Origin: Anarhynchus alexandrinus
Lineage: Eukaryota; Chordata; Aves; Charadriiformes; Charadriidae
DNA length: 64,000 bases
Reading direction: 5' to 3'
NCBI GenBank assembly: GCA_008711295.1
Contig: VUYV01000035.1
Location: forward strand, 4,978,742 to 5,042,741
This document shows positions 23,400-35,204 of the stretch, piece after piece. A program made the translations under genes and the position numbers. The stretch's first letter is position 1. The number at the start of each line of letters is the position of its first letter. The notes under the pieces were generated by a model, which was not told the DNA's origin, searched no databases, and saw nothing but the letters and a program-made list of their open reading frames with translations.

Positions 23400-23720
23400 C
23401 TCAGGTGTGTTTGTAATTGTTGACAGCATTAGAAATTTGGCCTGAAAATTCTCTTTTTATCTGATTGCTTGCTGGTACAGTTCCTGTGACTGTACTGCTG
23501 GCACCACTTCCATATGGACAATGATTAATTTAGATTTTTTTCACACCCACTCATTTAAAAATTGGAACTAAAATCTGAAGTTCAGCTTTATTCTCCCTAG
23601 CGCAATGCATTAGTTTAATTGCATTTTGCGTTTGGTACAGTGCACTGATTGCTTTGATGCGGGAGCACTTCAGAAGTCAAATTATTATCACCACTCCTGT
23701 AAGCTATAGGCCAAATATCA
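23400..23720. promoter_or_regulatory. AT-rich candidate enhancer-like element
   Basis: The block contains a CATATG E-box at 23,511-23,516, TGATTAAT at 23,522-23,529, and TAATTGCA starting at about 23,616, an octamer/homeodomain-like word. Several further ATT-rich cores lie nearby, and the flanks are less AT-rich. The mixture of E-box and homeodomain sites is typical of neural or developmental enhancers, but this is inference from motifs only. Confidence 0.28.
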
Positions 23721-25465
23721 GGGCCCTGGCAAAACTAAAAAGCAAGCCAGTCTATCACAGTGCCACTGAGTACCACTTTGCTTGCCTGTCACCATTCCTC
23801 TGAGCTCTCCAGTTCATTAATACTTCAAATTCTTCAAATCACAGTAACTCTATTTGCATGTGTCAGATCCTTGCGTGGGTTACGCTCAGAAAGCGCAGCA
23901 CCGTTCATAACTGCGCTTCCCTGGAGAGGACTCTGGGGCAGTCCCAGGGATGCTCTCCAAGCTCCACGACAGCTGCCCTGGGGAGAAGGCTGCTCTGCCC
24001 CATGTCACCTTCCACTGGCAGGTGGGATTGCAAGCGAGGGAAGATGTGGCAGGCTGCCCACACCAGCACCCCAGTGTCCCTGCCGAGCTTTTCTCAATTC
24101 CCAGAAACGTCCCTGCATCCACTTTGCTTACCGTTTCCTACGCAGGATAGCTCTAGCTTGGCTAAATTTGTATTAAATCTCATCGCAGGATCAACGGGGA
24201 GGGAGGCAATAAATCTCGGAGACGTTCTTTACCATTGCGCTGTGATTATCAGTGTTTCTAATTACCTCTGCGTACTAGGCACAACTGTGAATCTCTCTGT
24301 TAATCACTGCTAGCCGTATCCAGGTACCTGAGATGGAGAAGAACCATTTGCCATAGCGCCATATGGTGCCAGCGGGGAACCTGAGCCTCACGGGCTGCCT
24401 GACATCGAAGGCAGCAGGATGGGGACGCCTAACATCTTTCTATTTAAAAGAGCACATTGATGAAATCCGCAGCAATCCAACTGTTTCAGAGCTGAAAAAG
24501 GTAAACAGAAAACAAAGCTGAGCTGCAACAAATAAGGACCTGGTGTAGAGATGGACAGAATAGTATAAGCTCTTCTATCACGGGGAAATAGGTGTCTATG
24601 TAGAGGTTGATCATGCAGGTACACATGTCAGCACGGTTCCACAGGCAAAGGGGGCTTGGTCTGGCCCTGTAGCTGCCCCAGATCTCCTGGGAAGGGGGGT
24701 GGAATGGGAGGTCTGGCCCAGCCGTGTGAGTGGAGCAGAGCCCCACAATCATAATCGAGCCACTCTCCTCTTTTGTCCCACCTACAGCATCAGGGGTTTC
24801 TCTTCTGACCCCTTGCACGAGCAAGATGCCAGGGACCCTCACGCTGTGGTGCAGTGCTGGGCAAACCAGAGTACCCTTCTTCAGCAGCACTCAGATAGCT
24901 TCGGGGAGGTGTACAAGGCAAACCGAAGCAAAGCAAGAAGTTATGTAGTGATGGAGCAGCCTCTCCGATGGCTTGCGGGCTGTCAAGTGAAAGGAAGACA
25001 ATTAGAGGAAAAGTATGACTCTAAAAACACACAAACAATGCTTATTTTATGGCTCTGCCAGAGCCATCACTTACATGCCAGGGCGCTTGCTGGGAGAGGC
25101 ACTCCATACTACAGGGTGTTGAGAGACCCGCAGATGCTCAGGGCACAGCTTTCTGGCTTGGTTTGCAGGTTCCCCTCGACACATGGGCACTCACACACAT
25201 GCGTGGGTGCACACACTGACGTGCACACTCGCGTGTCCCTCTCTCCTGCATGGTCTGCATGAGGACCCCCAGCAGAGTAGGGCCAAGGGCTGCCAAAAAA
25301 GCACTGAGCTGTGACAGCACACAGTCCTGCACCCTGACCTTGGAGATGTCCTTGTCCAAACAGGAGCCAGGAGAAGCCAACTTTAATGTCTAGCAGGGGT
25401 TAAACAAGTCTGAGGGACATCGTGGCAAATCCTTGAGCCAACAGGGATAGAGGCTGGGGGCTGCA
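23721..25465. other. unique non-coding sequence
   Basis: No supported gene. The plus frame 24,699-25,262 is open for 187 codons without recognisable content. A degenerate CA/TG-rich stretch lies near 25,180-25,240. Confidence 0.5.
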
Positions 25466-25612
25466 GAGATGGACGTAGCCACCTGGTGGCTGCTGCTTTC
25501 CACTGGTCGCTGCAGGGTGGTGGCAGCAGGAGATGGACATTGCCACCTCTCTGAGGTGTGTAGTGGCAGTGGGCTGGTGGCTGCTGCTCTCCGCTGGTGG
25601 CAGCTCTCCATC
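25466..25612 (+). repeat. imperfect internal duplication rich in CTG/TGG
   Basis: Two words recur within 150 bases. GATGGAC-N4-CCACCT appears at about 25,469 and 25,531, and GGTGGCTGCTGC appears at about 25,486 and 25,574. This indicates an old local tandem duplication in CTG/TGG-rich sequence. Stop-free frames here come from the repeat composition. Confidence 0.45.
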
Positions 25613-26054
25613 CAAAAACAGCCCTTATGTCCCCCTCCCTCCCTCCACCACTTCTGGTAATGAAACTTTGCTTGCAAAAGCCAGAATCCAGCCTTAATAG
25701 AAGGGAGAGTCCCCGGCAATGTTTGATTGCATCTGCTATTGTACCTGATAAGTGGCATTAGTAATACGGATAATGAATACAATGCAAAAACCCACACAAG
25801 CATTAAGTCTAATTATTGGTATTGCTGTCTGCTTGCTGGCAGACGTAGGTAAAACGCATATGGAAGAAATCTGGATAGCAATAAAATATCTGTCAGTCCT
25901 CCATGCTGCAGGTCTCGCTGCAAAGGGATGACCTCGCCAAGACCCACAAACTAATGAGGAGGACAGAGCAACCAGCAAAGGGTGAGAGCTGAGCCACGCC
26001 GCATTGCCTCCCGCCGGAGAGGGACAGAGCTGCTGCCCGGTTCGGGGAAACGGC
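25613..26054. other. unique sequence upstream of the CR1 copy
   Basis: No supported gene. Recognisable CR1 homology does not extend left of about 26,055, so this is taken as flanking DNA. Confidence 0.5.
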
Positions 26055-26978
26055 CAGTCAGTGGTGCAGTCTAGGTGGAGGTCAGTAACAAGTAGTGTCC
26101 CTCAGGGGTCAGTACTGGGTCCAGCCCTGTTCAATATATTCATTGATGACCTGGATGAAGGGATAGAGTGTACCATCAGCAAGTTTGCTGATGACACAAA
26201 ACTAGGAGGAGTGGCTGACATGCCAGAAGGCTGTGCCACCTTACAGCGTGACCTGGACAGGCTGGAGAGTTGGGCAGAGAGAAACCTTATGAAATTCAAC
26301 AAGAACAAGTGTAGGGTACTACACCTGGGGAGGAATAACCCCATGCATCAGTACAGGTTGGGGTCTGACTTCCTGGAGAGCAGCTCTGTGGAAAGGGACC
26401 TGGGAGTCCTGGTGGACAACAGAATGACCAGGAGCCAGCAGTGAGCCCTGGTGGCCAAGAAGGTGAATGGCATCCTGGGATGCATCAAGAAGAGTGAGGC
26501 CAGCAGGTCGAGGGAGGTCATCCTCCCCCTTTACTCTGCCCTGGTAAGGCCGCATCTGGAGTACTGTGTCCAGTTCTGGGCTCCCCGGTTCAAGAAAGAC
26601 AGGGATCTGCTGGAGAGGGTCCAGCAGAGGGCTACAAAAATGATTAGGGGATTGGAGCATCTCTCTTATGAGGAAAGACTGAGGGACTTGGGTCTTTTTA
26701 GTCTAGAGAAAAGAAGATTGAGGGGGGATCTTATTAATGCTTACAAATACTTAAAGGGAGGGTGCCAGGGAGATGGGAGCAGTCTTTTTTCAGTGGTGCC
26801 CAGTGGTAGGACAAGAGGTAACGGGCACAAGCTTGAACATAGGAAGTTCCGTCTTAACATGAGGAGGAACTTCTTTACTTTGAGGGTGGCAGCACAGGCT
26901 GCCCAGAGAGGTTGTGCAGTCTCCCACTCTGAAGACATTCCTAACCCGCCTGGACGCCCTCCTGTGCAACTGCTGTAG
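26055..26978 (+). pseudogene. CR1 reverse transcriptase fragment (nonfunctional)
   Basis: One reading frame covers the region but is broken by an in-frame TGA at 26,442-26,444, just after an R-S-Q-Q motif. It reopens immediately in the same frame and continues to about 26,978. Near 26,890 the expected LINE sequence is lost through a small deletion and frameshift, after which the frame ends in unrelated residues. The N-terminal endonuclease and the first half of the reverse transcriptase are absent. The copy therefore cannot move by itself. The frame integrity is fairly good, suggesting only moderate age. Confidence 0.9.
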
Positions 26979-27040
26979 GTGACCCTGCTCTGGCAGGGGG
27001 GTTGGACTAGATGATCTCCAGAGGTCCCTTCCAACCCTGC
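26055..27040 (+). mobile_element. CR1 LINE retrotransposon, 5'-truncated
   Basis: Translation gives a reverse-transcriptase palm region: a V-P-Q-G-S-V-L-G-P motif near 26,097 and the F-A-D-D active-site box at 26,184-26,195. It continues into the long C-terminal part with [12 protein letters not shown] and [11 protein letters not shown] segments typical of CR1. The 3' end carries the avian CR1 signature GATGATCTCCAGAGGTCCC followed by TTCCAACC. CR1 copies through target-primed reverse transcription, so 5' truncation is usual. The left edge is where I lose homology. The usual 3' terminal short tandem repeats are missing. Confidence 0.93.
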
Positions 27041-27261
27041 TCAACGCTGGTGAGGAGCAGAACAAGACCCTTTCNTGAGCAGAAAGGGGCTTACCTCAAA
27101 CACACTGCAGTGTGAAATCGTGCTGAAGTCAGGGTTTGGATCCGTGAAAGTCTCCCACATCCATAGTTCAGATGGGGTATGGGGTTATATACATATGCAT
27201 ATATACTCGATGGATGGGGCATATTGCTCAGCGCTGGTGAGGAGCAGAACAAGACCCTTTC
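27038..27261 (+). repeat. 37-base direct repeat pair flanking 150 bases, next to an N
   Basis: The 37 bases at 27,038-27,074 recur at 27,225-27,261 with one difference (A versus G at 27,044 and 27,231). Both copies contain the word GGTGAGGAGCAGAACAAGAC. The first copy sits exactly at the CR1 3' end and is followed by a single ambiguous base at 27,075. This may be a genuine duplication or an assembly artefact at a poorly resolved join. Confidence 0.85.
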
Positions 27262-28221
27262 TGGATGCTGTAACACCCGCAGCATGAGGCTTTGCACCCA
27301 CATTACTAACCCGCTGCCTAGAAATGTTAAAAGGAGAGGTGAATGGCTGAAATTAGAATAAATGGGGAAAAAAAAAACATTTTATATTTTCCACTGAAAT
27401 CCTGAGCTCATCTAAGGCTCTGTTTTCACAAAGCGTAATAGTACTTTTTTTCCCTTAAATTAGCCTGTCACTTTCTGCTTGACACAAACTCCTGATTATC
27501 ACCCCAACCCAAAAGGCTGCGCAGTCGGCAGCTCGCGGAGCACCGGGGAATCTCAGCACAGCCCATGCTCCCAAACGTCAGCCCCATCGCTGCCTCAGAG
27601 AAGCGATTCACGAGAGTACAGGCTGCAAAACGTGATCTGCATTTGTGCCCTCCAAACCAAAAGAGGTCCCAAACTATCTAAAACATGCTCGACACTACCG
27701 ATGCTAAGATTTCAGGGCTAAAGTGCAGCCACCGAGGCAATATCAATTTACTTGAGATGGAAACGTGAGCTGGAGAGGCTGTACCACACTAGAAAAATAG
27801 AAAATGACCATAATAGTTAGTGCTTAGCTGAAAACTATTTGTGGCATAGAAGCTTCTGTTTTCCAAAGAGCCACTGTTCTTAGAAGGTGCCACTGATGCG
27901 TGCTGTGACAGGCCAGGGAGATGCAATGTCAGATGATGCCCATCAGCAGCATCATTGCCTGTAAATGGTTGAATGTAAAGGGATGAGGGTGCTTAAATTT
28001 CTCTCATCCAGCAGAAACCATTCCGTAAGACAGCCCTGAGTGGAAAAACAGAGGTATGCTGGCAGGTCTTGGTGCAGAGGCCAAACCAATGAGCGCAGCA
28101 GGACCTGTGCTGATGGTGTTGGACCCACTCAAGTGTAGTGCTGTCGCTGTCTCAGGTGAGGCTCTGCTACAGGCGGTGCACCACAGAACAGCTGCATCCT
28201 CCAGCATCACCTTAAACATTA
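27262..28221. other. unique non-coding sequence
   Basis: No supported gene or repeat. Mixed composition. Confidence 0.5.
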
Positions 28222-28264
28222 TCTTTTTTCTTTTTTTTTTTTTGTCTTTTTTCTCTCTTTTTCT
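28222..28264 (+). repeat. polypyrimidine (T/C) tract
   Basis: This is a 43-base, almost pure T/C run with long T stretches, ending in TCTAACAG. It could serve as a splice acceptor (AG at 28,268-28,269) but no exon-like sequence follows, so it is annotated as low-complexity DNA. Confidence 0.8.
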
Positions 28265-28269
28265 AACAG

Positions 28270-29380
28270 TTCTGTTAGTTTAAGTTTAAAATCCCAAGTA
28301 CAAGTGCAGTGAACCATTAAAGAGTGGATCATACATCTCTTTCTTCCCCTATTCCCATCTTTCGAAATGGAGGAATATATTGTCAGGTTAACTCTGACTT
28401 TGCAGAGCTCTGATGCGTTAGGCAGAGTTTATTTACGTGGAAAGGATGAATGGTTCCCTACATGTTAATAGCACAATCAGCAACAAAACCCTCGCCATTA
28501 ATATTTAACACCCTTTGTTATGTACATGCCCGACTGTTATTCAGAGAGGGCTGAGTCAGGAGATCAGAAGCTGCTGGGAATTGAATAAGCATTATTTGTG
28601 GGATTTCTCTGAGTGGAAGCTGGAAAGCAGAAAAGACATTGTATTTATGTGTGGCAGCCCAATTGTCAAGAAAGCGTGCATTTGTGTATAGTGTATAATA
28701 TATGCAAGAAATTACTGCAATGGCACTCTGTGGCTTTTTTCACCGCATGATTTCTTTAATGTTATTGCCTGCTTACTCTCACCCCGTACCCATACGTAGG
28801 TATTAATGTTACAAGAAACGAAGGAGAAAATCTAACAGACTAAAACCAGCATACATCCCCTGCAAATGCATGATTATTCATGTAACAGTGGGACATAGAA
28901 ATCTCAGAGAAAGAGCAGGCCCTGAGGAGCGGGCATTGTATAATTCATAGCACAGTCACTCCTATCTCACATCTTTTATCCAGTTTTCCTATGACTTAGA
29001 CAACTAAGTACATTAAGAATGTGAATTCTACATCATTGGCATTTCTTCTTCTCCTTTATTTGTGTATTTATATACATAAACATATTTATTCCATATGTTA
29101 CATTAAATAAATATTAATCTTAAATCTGCTCTTCCTCTGTATCCATCGTGATACAGCTGATAGTTATAGATGGTTTCATCCTGCTCCCCCGTCCAGAACA
29201 AGTATCAGCGTTGTCAGTAGCTTTCCAGACACCAGAGCTATGGTTGGTTTTCAGTTTAAATAGCCCATAAATACTACACTTGCAAAGCCTTCCCATATAT
29301 CCACGATTACTCTGTAACTATAGTAAATTATCTAAGCCTGGTGTGCAGCGCTCATTTCATCTGAATAATTTTCAAGAACA
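28270..29380. promoter_or_regulatory. extended AT-rich block, candidate conserved non-coding
   Basis: About 1.1 kb of distinctly AT-rich sequence with scattered homeodomain and TATTTA-type words, no coding frames and no recognisable transposon. It could be a conserved regulatory cluster or simply an AT-rich isochore fragment. Confidence 0.2.
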
Positions 29381-30200
29381 CCCTGTTAGATGTGTGCACC
29401 TATGGGTGTAAGAAAATGTGATATATTACATTACAGAGAAATTAAATATGAACCTGTAATTCCAGATGCAAAGAGACATCTTTGTGGAAGGTGGGGGAAG
29501 GTGGGGTTCAGGTTTCATGTTTTTTCTTCCTCGGCTGGAAGACCCTTTTTTCTTGAAGCTATGCTTTCTGGGGAATTTCCTTGAGGGAAACGTAGGGGCT
29601 TCCCCCTCCTTCAATAAAAGGTAGAGGAAAAAAAGGAATTTGGGGATTTTTCCAGTGAAAATCACCTTAGCTATTTACTCACATCTTTGCCTCACATCCT
29701 ATACACAAAGCTGCTCTAAGTCATACCAGAAGGGACTTTAATGAGTTTGATGTGCGCTGGGCTTCGTCTGCATCCCGCGCTTCCCGATGGAGAGAAACCT
29801 TGCTGAGCAGAAAGCACCACAACCAGGCAGCTTTCCAGTGATGTAGCTGGAGGGCGAAAGGGATGGGAAGCTATTTTTATAGGTTGCAACTGGAAATTGC
29901 ATGAAGAAAGAACGACTGATGATCCTAGAAGTGTTTGGTGTATTCGAACCATTGGCTTGTAACATTGTGAAATTATCTGCCACCATTGAAGCTTGACGTG
30001 ACCTGGTTGTGTTTGCACTTGGGCAGAGATTATGTATAAAAATGGAGGGAAAGGGGAAAAAGTAGAAATGAAGGGGTGGTGGAGGAAAGCCGCAAAAAGC
30101 ATTGATATGAAACCGCGGGCACGGAGAGAGGAGCCGGCGCCTGCGAGCGGGGCGGCTGCAGTGGGGACCCGCCTTCAGCAGGTGGCAGCAAGTGAGCTGG
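29381..30200. other. unique non-coding sequence
   Basis: No supported gene. The minus-strand frame 29,738-30,286 is open for 182 codons, largely because of simple and pyrimidine-rich sequence on that strand. Confidence 0.5.
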
Positions 30201-30228
30201 GGATGGATGGATGGATGGATGGACGGAC
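30201..30228 (+). repeat. (GGAT)5(GGAC)2 microsatellite
   Basis: Five perfect GGAT units are followed by two GGAC variants. This is a typical tetranucleotide microsatellite and probably length-variable. Confidence 0.95.
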
Positions 30229-30289
30229 AAGAGGCTGCTGCAGGGCCAGGACATCCGGGACACGACACAGGCCTCGGGGAATTCATCAG

Positions 30290-30337
30290 CCTCGTAATAA
30301 CATCTGTCCACTGCCTCGTAATAACATCTGTCCACTG
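30290..30337 (+). repeat. exact 24-base tandem duplication
   Basis: A 24-base unit starting CCTCGTAATAAC occurs twice head to tail with no differences (30,290-30,313 and 30,314-30,337). The identity implies a recent duplication, possibly restricted to the species or individual, or a minor assembly error. Confidence 0.95.
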
Positions 30338-33300
30338 GCAAAAAGGAAAAAAAGAAAAAATAAATACATTAAGCTACAAAATCTACAGGTCACTCAGCAT
30401 AAAAAACTGAGATGGCAGCTGATGTGCCGGAAGCCTTACGTTATTAAGGCAGCAGATAAGCACTAGCAGTTATGTTTTTATTTTACAGTTATTTCAATAG
30501 CTCTGTCCTGGTGCCCAGGTGTTATCGTCCCCTGGGGCTCACCCCTGAGGAGCTGTGTGTTCCTTCACGCAGTGCCTCTAGCTGAGCTCTGGGAAGGTAC
30601 AGGTGGGGAGCTGCGCTCAGAAGGTCAGCCCCTGCCGCAGTTTTGCTCATATTTTGAATGCAAAGTTTCTGTTTGGACCAGACTCGTCGGTGCAGACAGG
30701 AATGCAAGCGTTCGGCTGCAATCCTGGGCCAGCACGTGAGCTACTTTCAAGAAGAAAAGGGAAGAGATTTGCTTTCCTACTTTTAGCCTGAATTTGGTAT
30801 ACTATTCATGTTATATAATACTAATGTTACATATAAACAAACGTAATGAGGAGCCATCTATATTTATGACTGCCACTCCTGTCACCTGGAAGTCCTTCAG
30901 GGAGCTGCTCAGATGCCACACTGCATTTGCTGCTCTCCAAATCCCCCTGATTAACTGGCCGTTCCCCAAACGGTGTTCCCCCTCTCCTCGGGATCCAGCT
31001 GGATGCCAGTTGCATGCGCATGTGTGCCTTGCAACAGGAATTTCATTAGCAGGGATCAGATAGGCTCCTCCTTTCACCCAGCCCCCGGGGTAAGACGAAA
31101 AGGAAACCCACAAGCTTTTGGTTTTGCAAAGTGTGTGATGGCTCTTTATTGAAGCTAATGAAGAAAACACACAGTTTGGGAGTTACATGACTCATGCTTA
31201 TATCCTCTCTAGCTACATGTAAAACCACACTGTCAGAAGCTCTCATCAGGCAGTGTGGCAGGTCAGCATGTGACCACAAACACCACTGCCAAGACACATG
31301 GGGTTTGATCTTCTCACTAGGGATGGGCACACAGGCTTGCTCAATGGTAATAAAGATGCTTTTGTCTTGTCCAGCTGGAAGCAGGACTGGTTGGATACCC
31401 CATGAGAAAGCTGGCTCTCATGTGATCTCCAGACCATGTTTTTCATATCGCATAATCTGAAATGACATTAGAGATAGGGCCCCGTCCTCCTCTGAGCTCC
31501 TGGGGCATCCATTTGTTTGCTGCTCCTGGCCCAAGCTCTGAGGACAGTCCACTGTCAAGTGTCACTGGGAGAGCACCGGGTAGCTGGTAGATGCTCCACA
31601 TCGTGTAGATGGCTTCTCTAAACACAGTTGTGTAGCACCACTGTAGAACAACAACCAAGCGTTCATGCTTGGTGGAAAACACAGAGCTTGAACTGTTAAG
31701 CAATATGCAGAAACATAGATGCAGTAGCTGATAGACACCCGAGTACCAGTTGAACAAGAAGGACTCAGCACTGTCTATCAGTAGGCAAGACACAAGATCT
31801 CCCAAGGATCAGAGATTTGGAGCTTCCTTTGGTGGGCCCTTACCTGATGCCCAGCTCACACCTTTCCTTTCCTTCCTCCTGTATAGGGACCAGGACCATG
31901 CTCTCCCAGAAGCTACAGCACAGCATAAATCCAGTGTACTCAGCTTGAAGCTCTCCATGGCATGACGTGGCCCATGTGATGTAAAGAGATTTCATCTGGA
32001 GGCACCAGCATCCCTGACAAGCTCCCTGATGATGGTGTTATGCTACCCACCCTGTGGATTCCTCATCTCCTGGTGAAACAGGGCTTCCAATCTTCTCATG
32101 CAGGTGAGCTCATCTAGTCCTTCCTTCCATGAAGGAAGTTTTCTTCGTTACAGATCCATAAGACATTTGAAGCAACACACTTTTCACGTGGACACGTGCA
32201 AGCGAAGCAGAGAGGGATCTGAGCTCCTGACACCAGCAGAGCCAGCCCTGTCCTGCCAAACATGTAAGCAGCGGGATTTTTCTAAGGTTTTGGAGAGTGA
32301 ATGAGGCAAAGGAGCGCGGTGGGATTGCCAGGGCACCGCAGATTCCGTTCCTGGCCTTCTTTCCAGCACTTGCTTCAGCCTCCTCTCTGCCCAGTCTCTC
32401 TAACAGGCTGGGAAGCAGACCATGCGCCAAACCCACCCCCTTTACCCCCACTCCCTTAATCATCTCCCGCCACCATATGTGCGCATCTGCCCAGATGTGT
32501 ACTTGCTGTCTAGAAGTTTTATTTCCAAATACACACAATTTCCCAGCGCTGCAAACAATCAGCTATGGTGTTTCTCTGTAGGCACAGCATTCACTTACGC
32601 AAAGAGGAGAGAGGAGGCGAAGGAGGGGGTCTCCACTCCCGCTGCTTGAAATCACTGCCTTGTAGTTTGCTGGCAGTCCTTGCAGTATGTCGTATCCACA
32701 TGTAAAACATCTTCCCGGGTTCTTTTTCTCCCCATGTCTTGGCTGCCTGAAGGTGCTGCAAAAGAGCTGGAAAAGCCAGCCCTGAGCAAACACTGAGCTT
32801 GTTTTCATTGCTTTCTTTTTTGTTTAAGAAAAAAAAAAAAAAGAAAAAAATGAGTTCTGACTCTGAAATGACCTCGTGAAAACATGACATGTGGTTGGAC
32901 CAACACAGCAGGTCACAAATAGGTCTCTGGTGCCTCTTAACAACTGGCTGAGGTGGCAACACTGAGCAGGATCCATTTGCTTGCTGGGAGACTCGCACAC
33001 CTCTGGGGTGACCCGCAGCCTCTGGTGTGATCACTCCAGCAGCAATTCAGTGCACGAATGATCAGAGAGGTGGAAATTGTGCCACATAGTGGGACTGGGG
33101 ACACAAGAAGAGATGGCTGATGCTCCCCACCACGGGCCATGCCCATGGGCCCTGCTGCTGCTGCATGTGTGTAGTGTACAGTGTATAGTGAGACTCTTAT
33201 GTGTATAAGAGAGAAACCATGCTATAAGGGGAAGTGAAGCAAATGTAAACTCAAGTTCTTTTGGCCTTTCTCTCCCTCTGTGAGCATCTAAGTACCAGTT

Positions 33301-35188
33301 GCTTTCCCAGGACTGCTGGATCCCTGGATCTGGAGGTGCTTGCTCTCGCTGGAGCAGCTGCCTGCCAAGAGCCGAGACACTTCGATGCTGCATAGCCACA
33401 GCCCTCATCAGAAGGAAGCATCTCATCACTGTCTCGAGCAGGGATGCGGTGCCAGCCAGTCGGCAGCCTCATTTGTTTGGAGTCCAGCCTCGTCCCTGTT
33501 TTGTTTGCCTCTTATGGCAACAGACAAGCTGCGGAGAAGGTTTTCACCCACACGCTTTACCTGATAACAGCCTTGAACCAGCATCTGTTTGCCTGGAGGC
33601 ACAACTCCTTGCTGCTAGTTGGGACCTATTTCTTAGGAATTGTTGCTAAATGATGTCACTTTGGAATGAGCTCCCGTCAGGCTGTGTCTGTGCTACCTAA
33701 ACTCCAAAACTGCTGAAACTTGCTACTGCCGGTGTCCGAAGGGGTACAGGGATGACCAGAGTTGTGGAGCACGAGGGATTCATCCCTAATTCTGCTCAGA
33801 TGGCACTGGGCAAGTCTTTGCTGTTTGAAAATTGCCTCCTGCTGGGGTAGGAGGGATGTAGGTGCAGGGGTCTGCTCACTGCTCACCCGGGTGTCCCCGT
33901 GCCTGCCCCTCTCCTGCCCAGGGGAGAGCTCCCACTCCACTCTCTGCCGTGACTGCGTGTGCTCCCGCGCAGGCAGTGCCTCTTCTCCTCCACGGTACGT
34001 GCCGTGCCTGGCACTGCTGGGCTGTGTGAGCTCAGCCGCCCAGCACTGCAGAAACAGAAAAATAATAACATCGGCTGTCAATGGCTGGGAAATCACAGCG
34101 GTGTCCGGCTCATCCCGGCCAGCTGGGGCTGCTCTCTCTTGAGAGGGTAAAGCGGCACTGCTCCGGCTGCGGGGCTGACGCACCGCGGGAAGATGTGCTC
34201 AGCTCCTTCCTCAGCCTTCAGGTCTTTAGTGGCATTTGACTTAGAAATGTGGCTCTTTCCAAACCTTGCACAGGGCTCGTTCAGGCACAGGGACCGCCCG
34301 TGACATCCAGTTTGGGGTTAGCTCTTGCAGAACACTTGGAGCATCTTTTAGGCTTCATCTTCCCTGGCTGACGGTGAGATGTTAATGGGTACCAGAGAGC
34401 AGCTCAGACATGACTGTGGCAAAACGGGCTTGGTGAGTAACAGGATTAAAGTGGGGTTGGGTCAGAGCAGTAGCTTGGTCACCGCACAGGCAGGGCTGAG
34501 CTGCAGGTCCAGGGCTGCTTGCCCCTGGCAGGAGGGATGCTTGCCCACAGAAATGTCCCGCGGATGCTGCCAGGGATCGGCAAGGGGACCTTGTCCTCTC
34601 TGGGGGCGGTGGGCTGCAGTAGGGGAAACTTTAAGGCTCTTCACAGCGGGATTTTTTTACGATTGTGTGATTTTTTAAGATTGGACCAAAGACCAACTAG
34701 ACACCACAGTCACTCTTTGGACAGCTGTGTTGTGGCCAGATGTGGTTCAGCACAGGTGCAAAATACCGAGGGTCCCGGCTCTGGTCAGACTTGCCCATCT
34801 CCAGTTTTCAGCGCTGCACAGCATTGTGTTTTAACTCTTGGTTGGACTGGCAGGTTGTTACCACGTCCCCTCATGTTGTTGTTATTGTAGCGGAGGTAGA
34901 GTGAGTGATCTAAGCTACAATACCGTTTTTAAACACTTCTTTAATATGTTTTGGCCCTGACCATGTTGGGTGTGGGACCAAAGACAAACACGCGGTCACG
35001 TACAGACACACACTCCTACGTGTAGACACCCTTCGCACCCTCATGTTTCTTGCTGGCTGATGAACAAGGGAGCGAACGATCTGAGGGAATGTAATTTAGC
35101 ATCAAGACCCAGCGGAGCGCAAAATCCCACCCGGTGCCAAGGACTTGTGATTTACGCTTTTGTTCCTGCAACAACAGACAGAGGCAGG
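30338..35188. other. unique non-coding sequence
   Basis: No supported gene. At 31,144-31,149 the minus strand reads AATAAA, and minus-strand frames of 94 and 120 codons lie around it (31,046-31,330 and 31,443-31,805), but no family is recognisable. A-rich runs occur near 32,828-32,847. GC-rich patches with CpG occur at 33,880-34,150 without splice support. Confidence 0.45.
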
Positions 35189-35204
35189 AAAAAAAAAAAA
35201 AAAA
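35189..35204 (+). repeat. poly-A run (16 A)
   Basis: Sixteen consecutive A residues. No poly-A signal, target-site duplication or retrocopied sequence was recognised upstream, so I see no evidence that it is the tail of a retroposon. Confidence 0.85.

Noticed and set aside
24699..25262. 187-codon plus-strand open frame
   Set aside because: No recognisable family, and it ends in CA/TG-repeat-derived residues.
35189..35204. Poly-A run as a retroposon tail
   Set aside because: No retrocopied sequence, poly-A signal or target-site duplication was found next to it.
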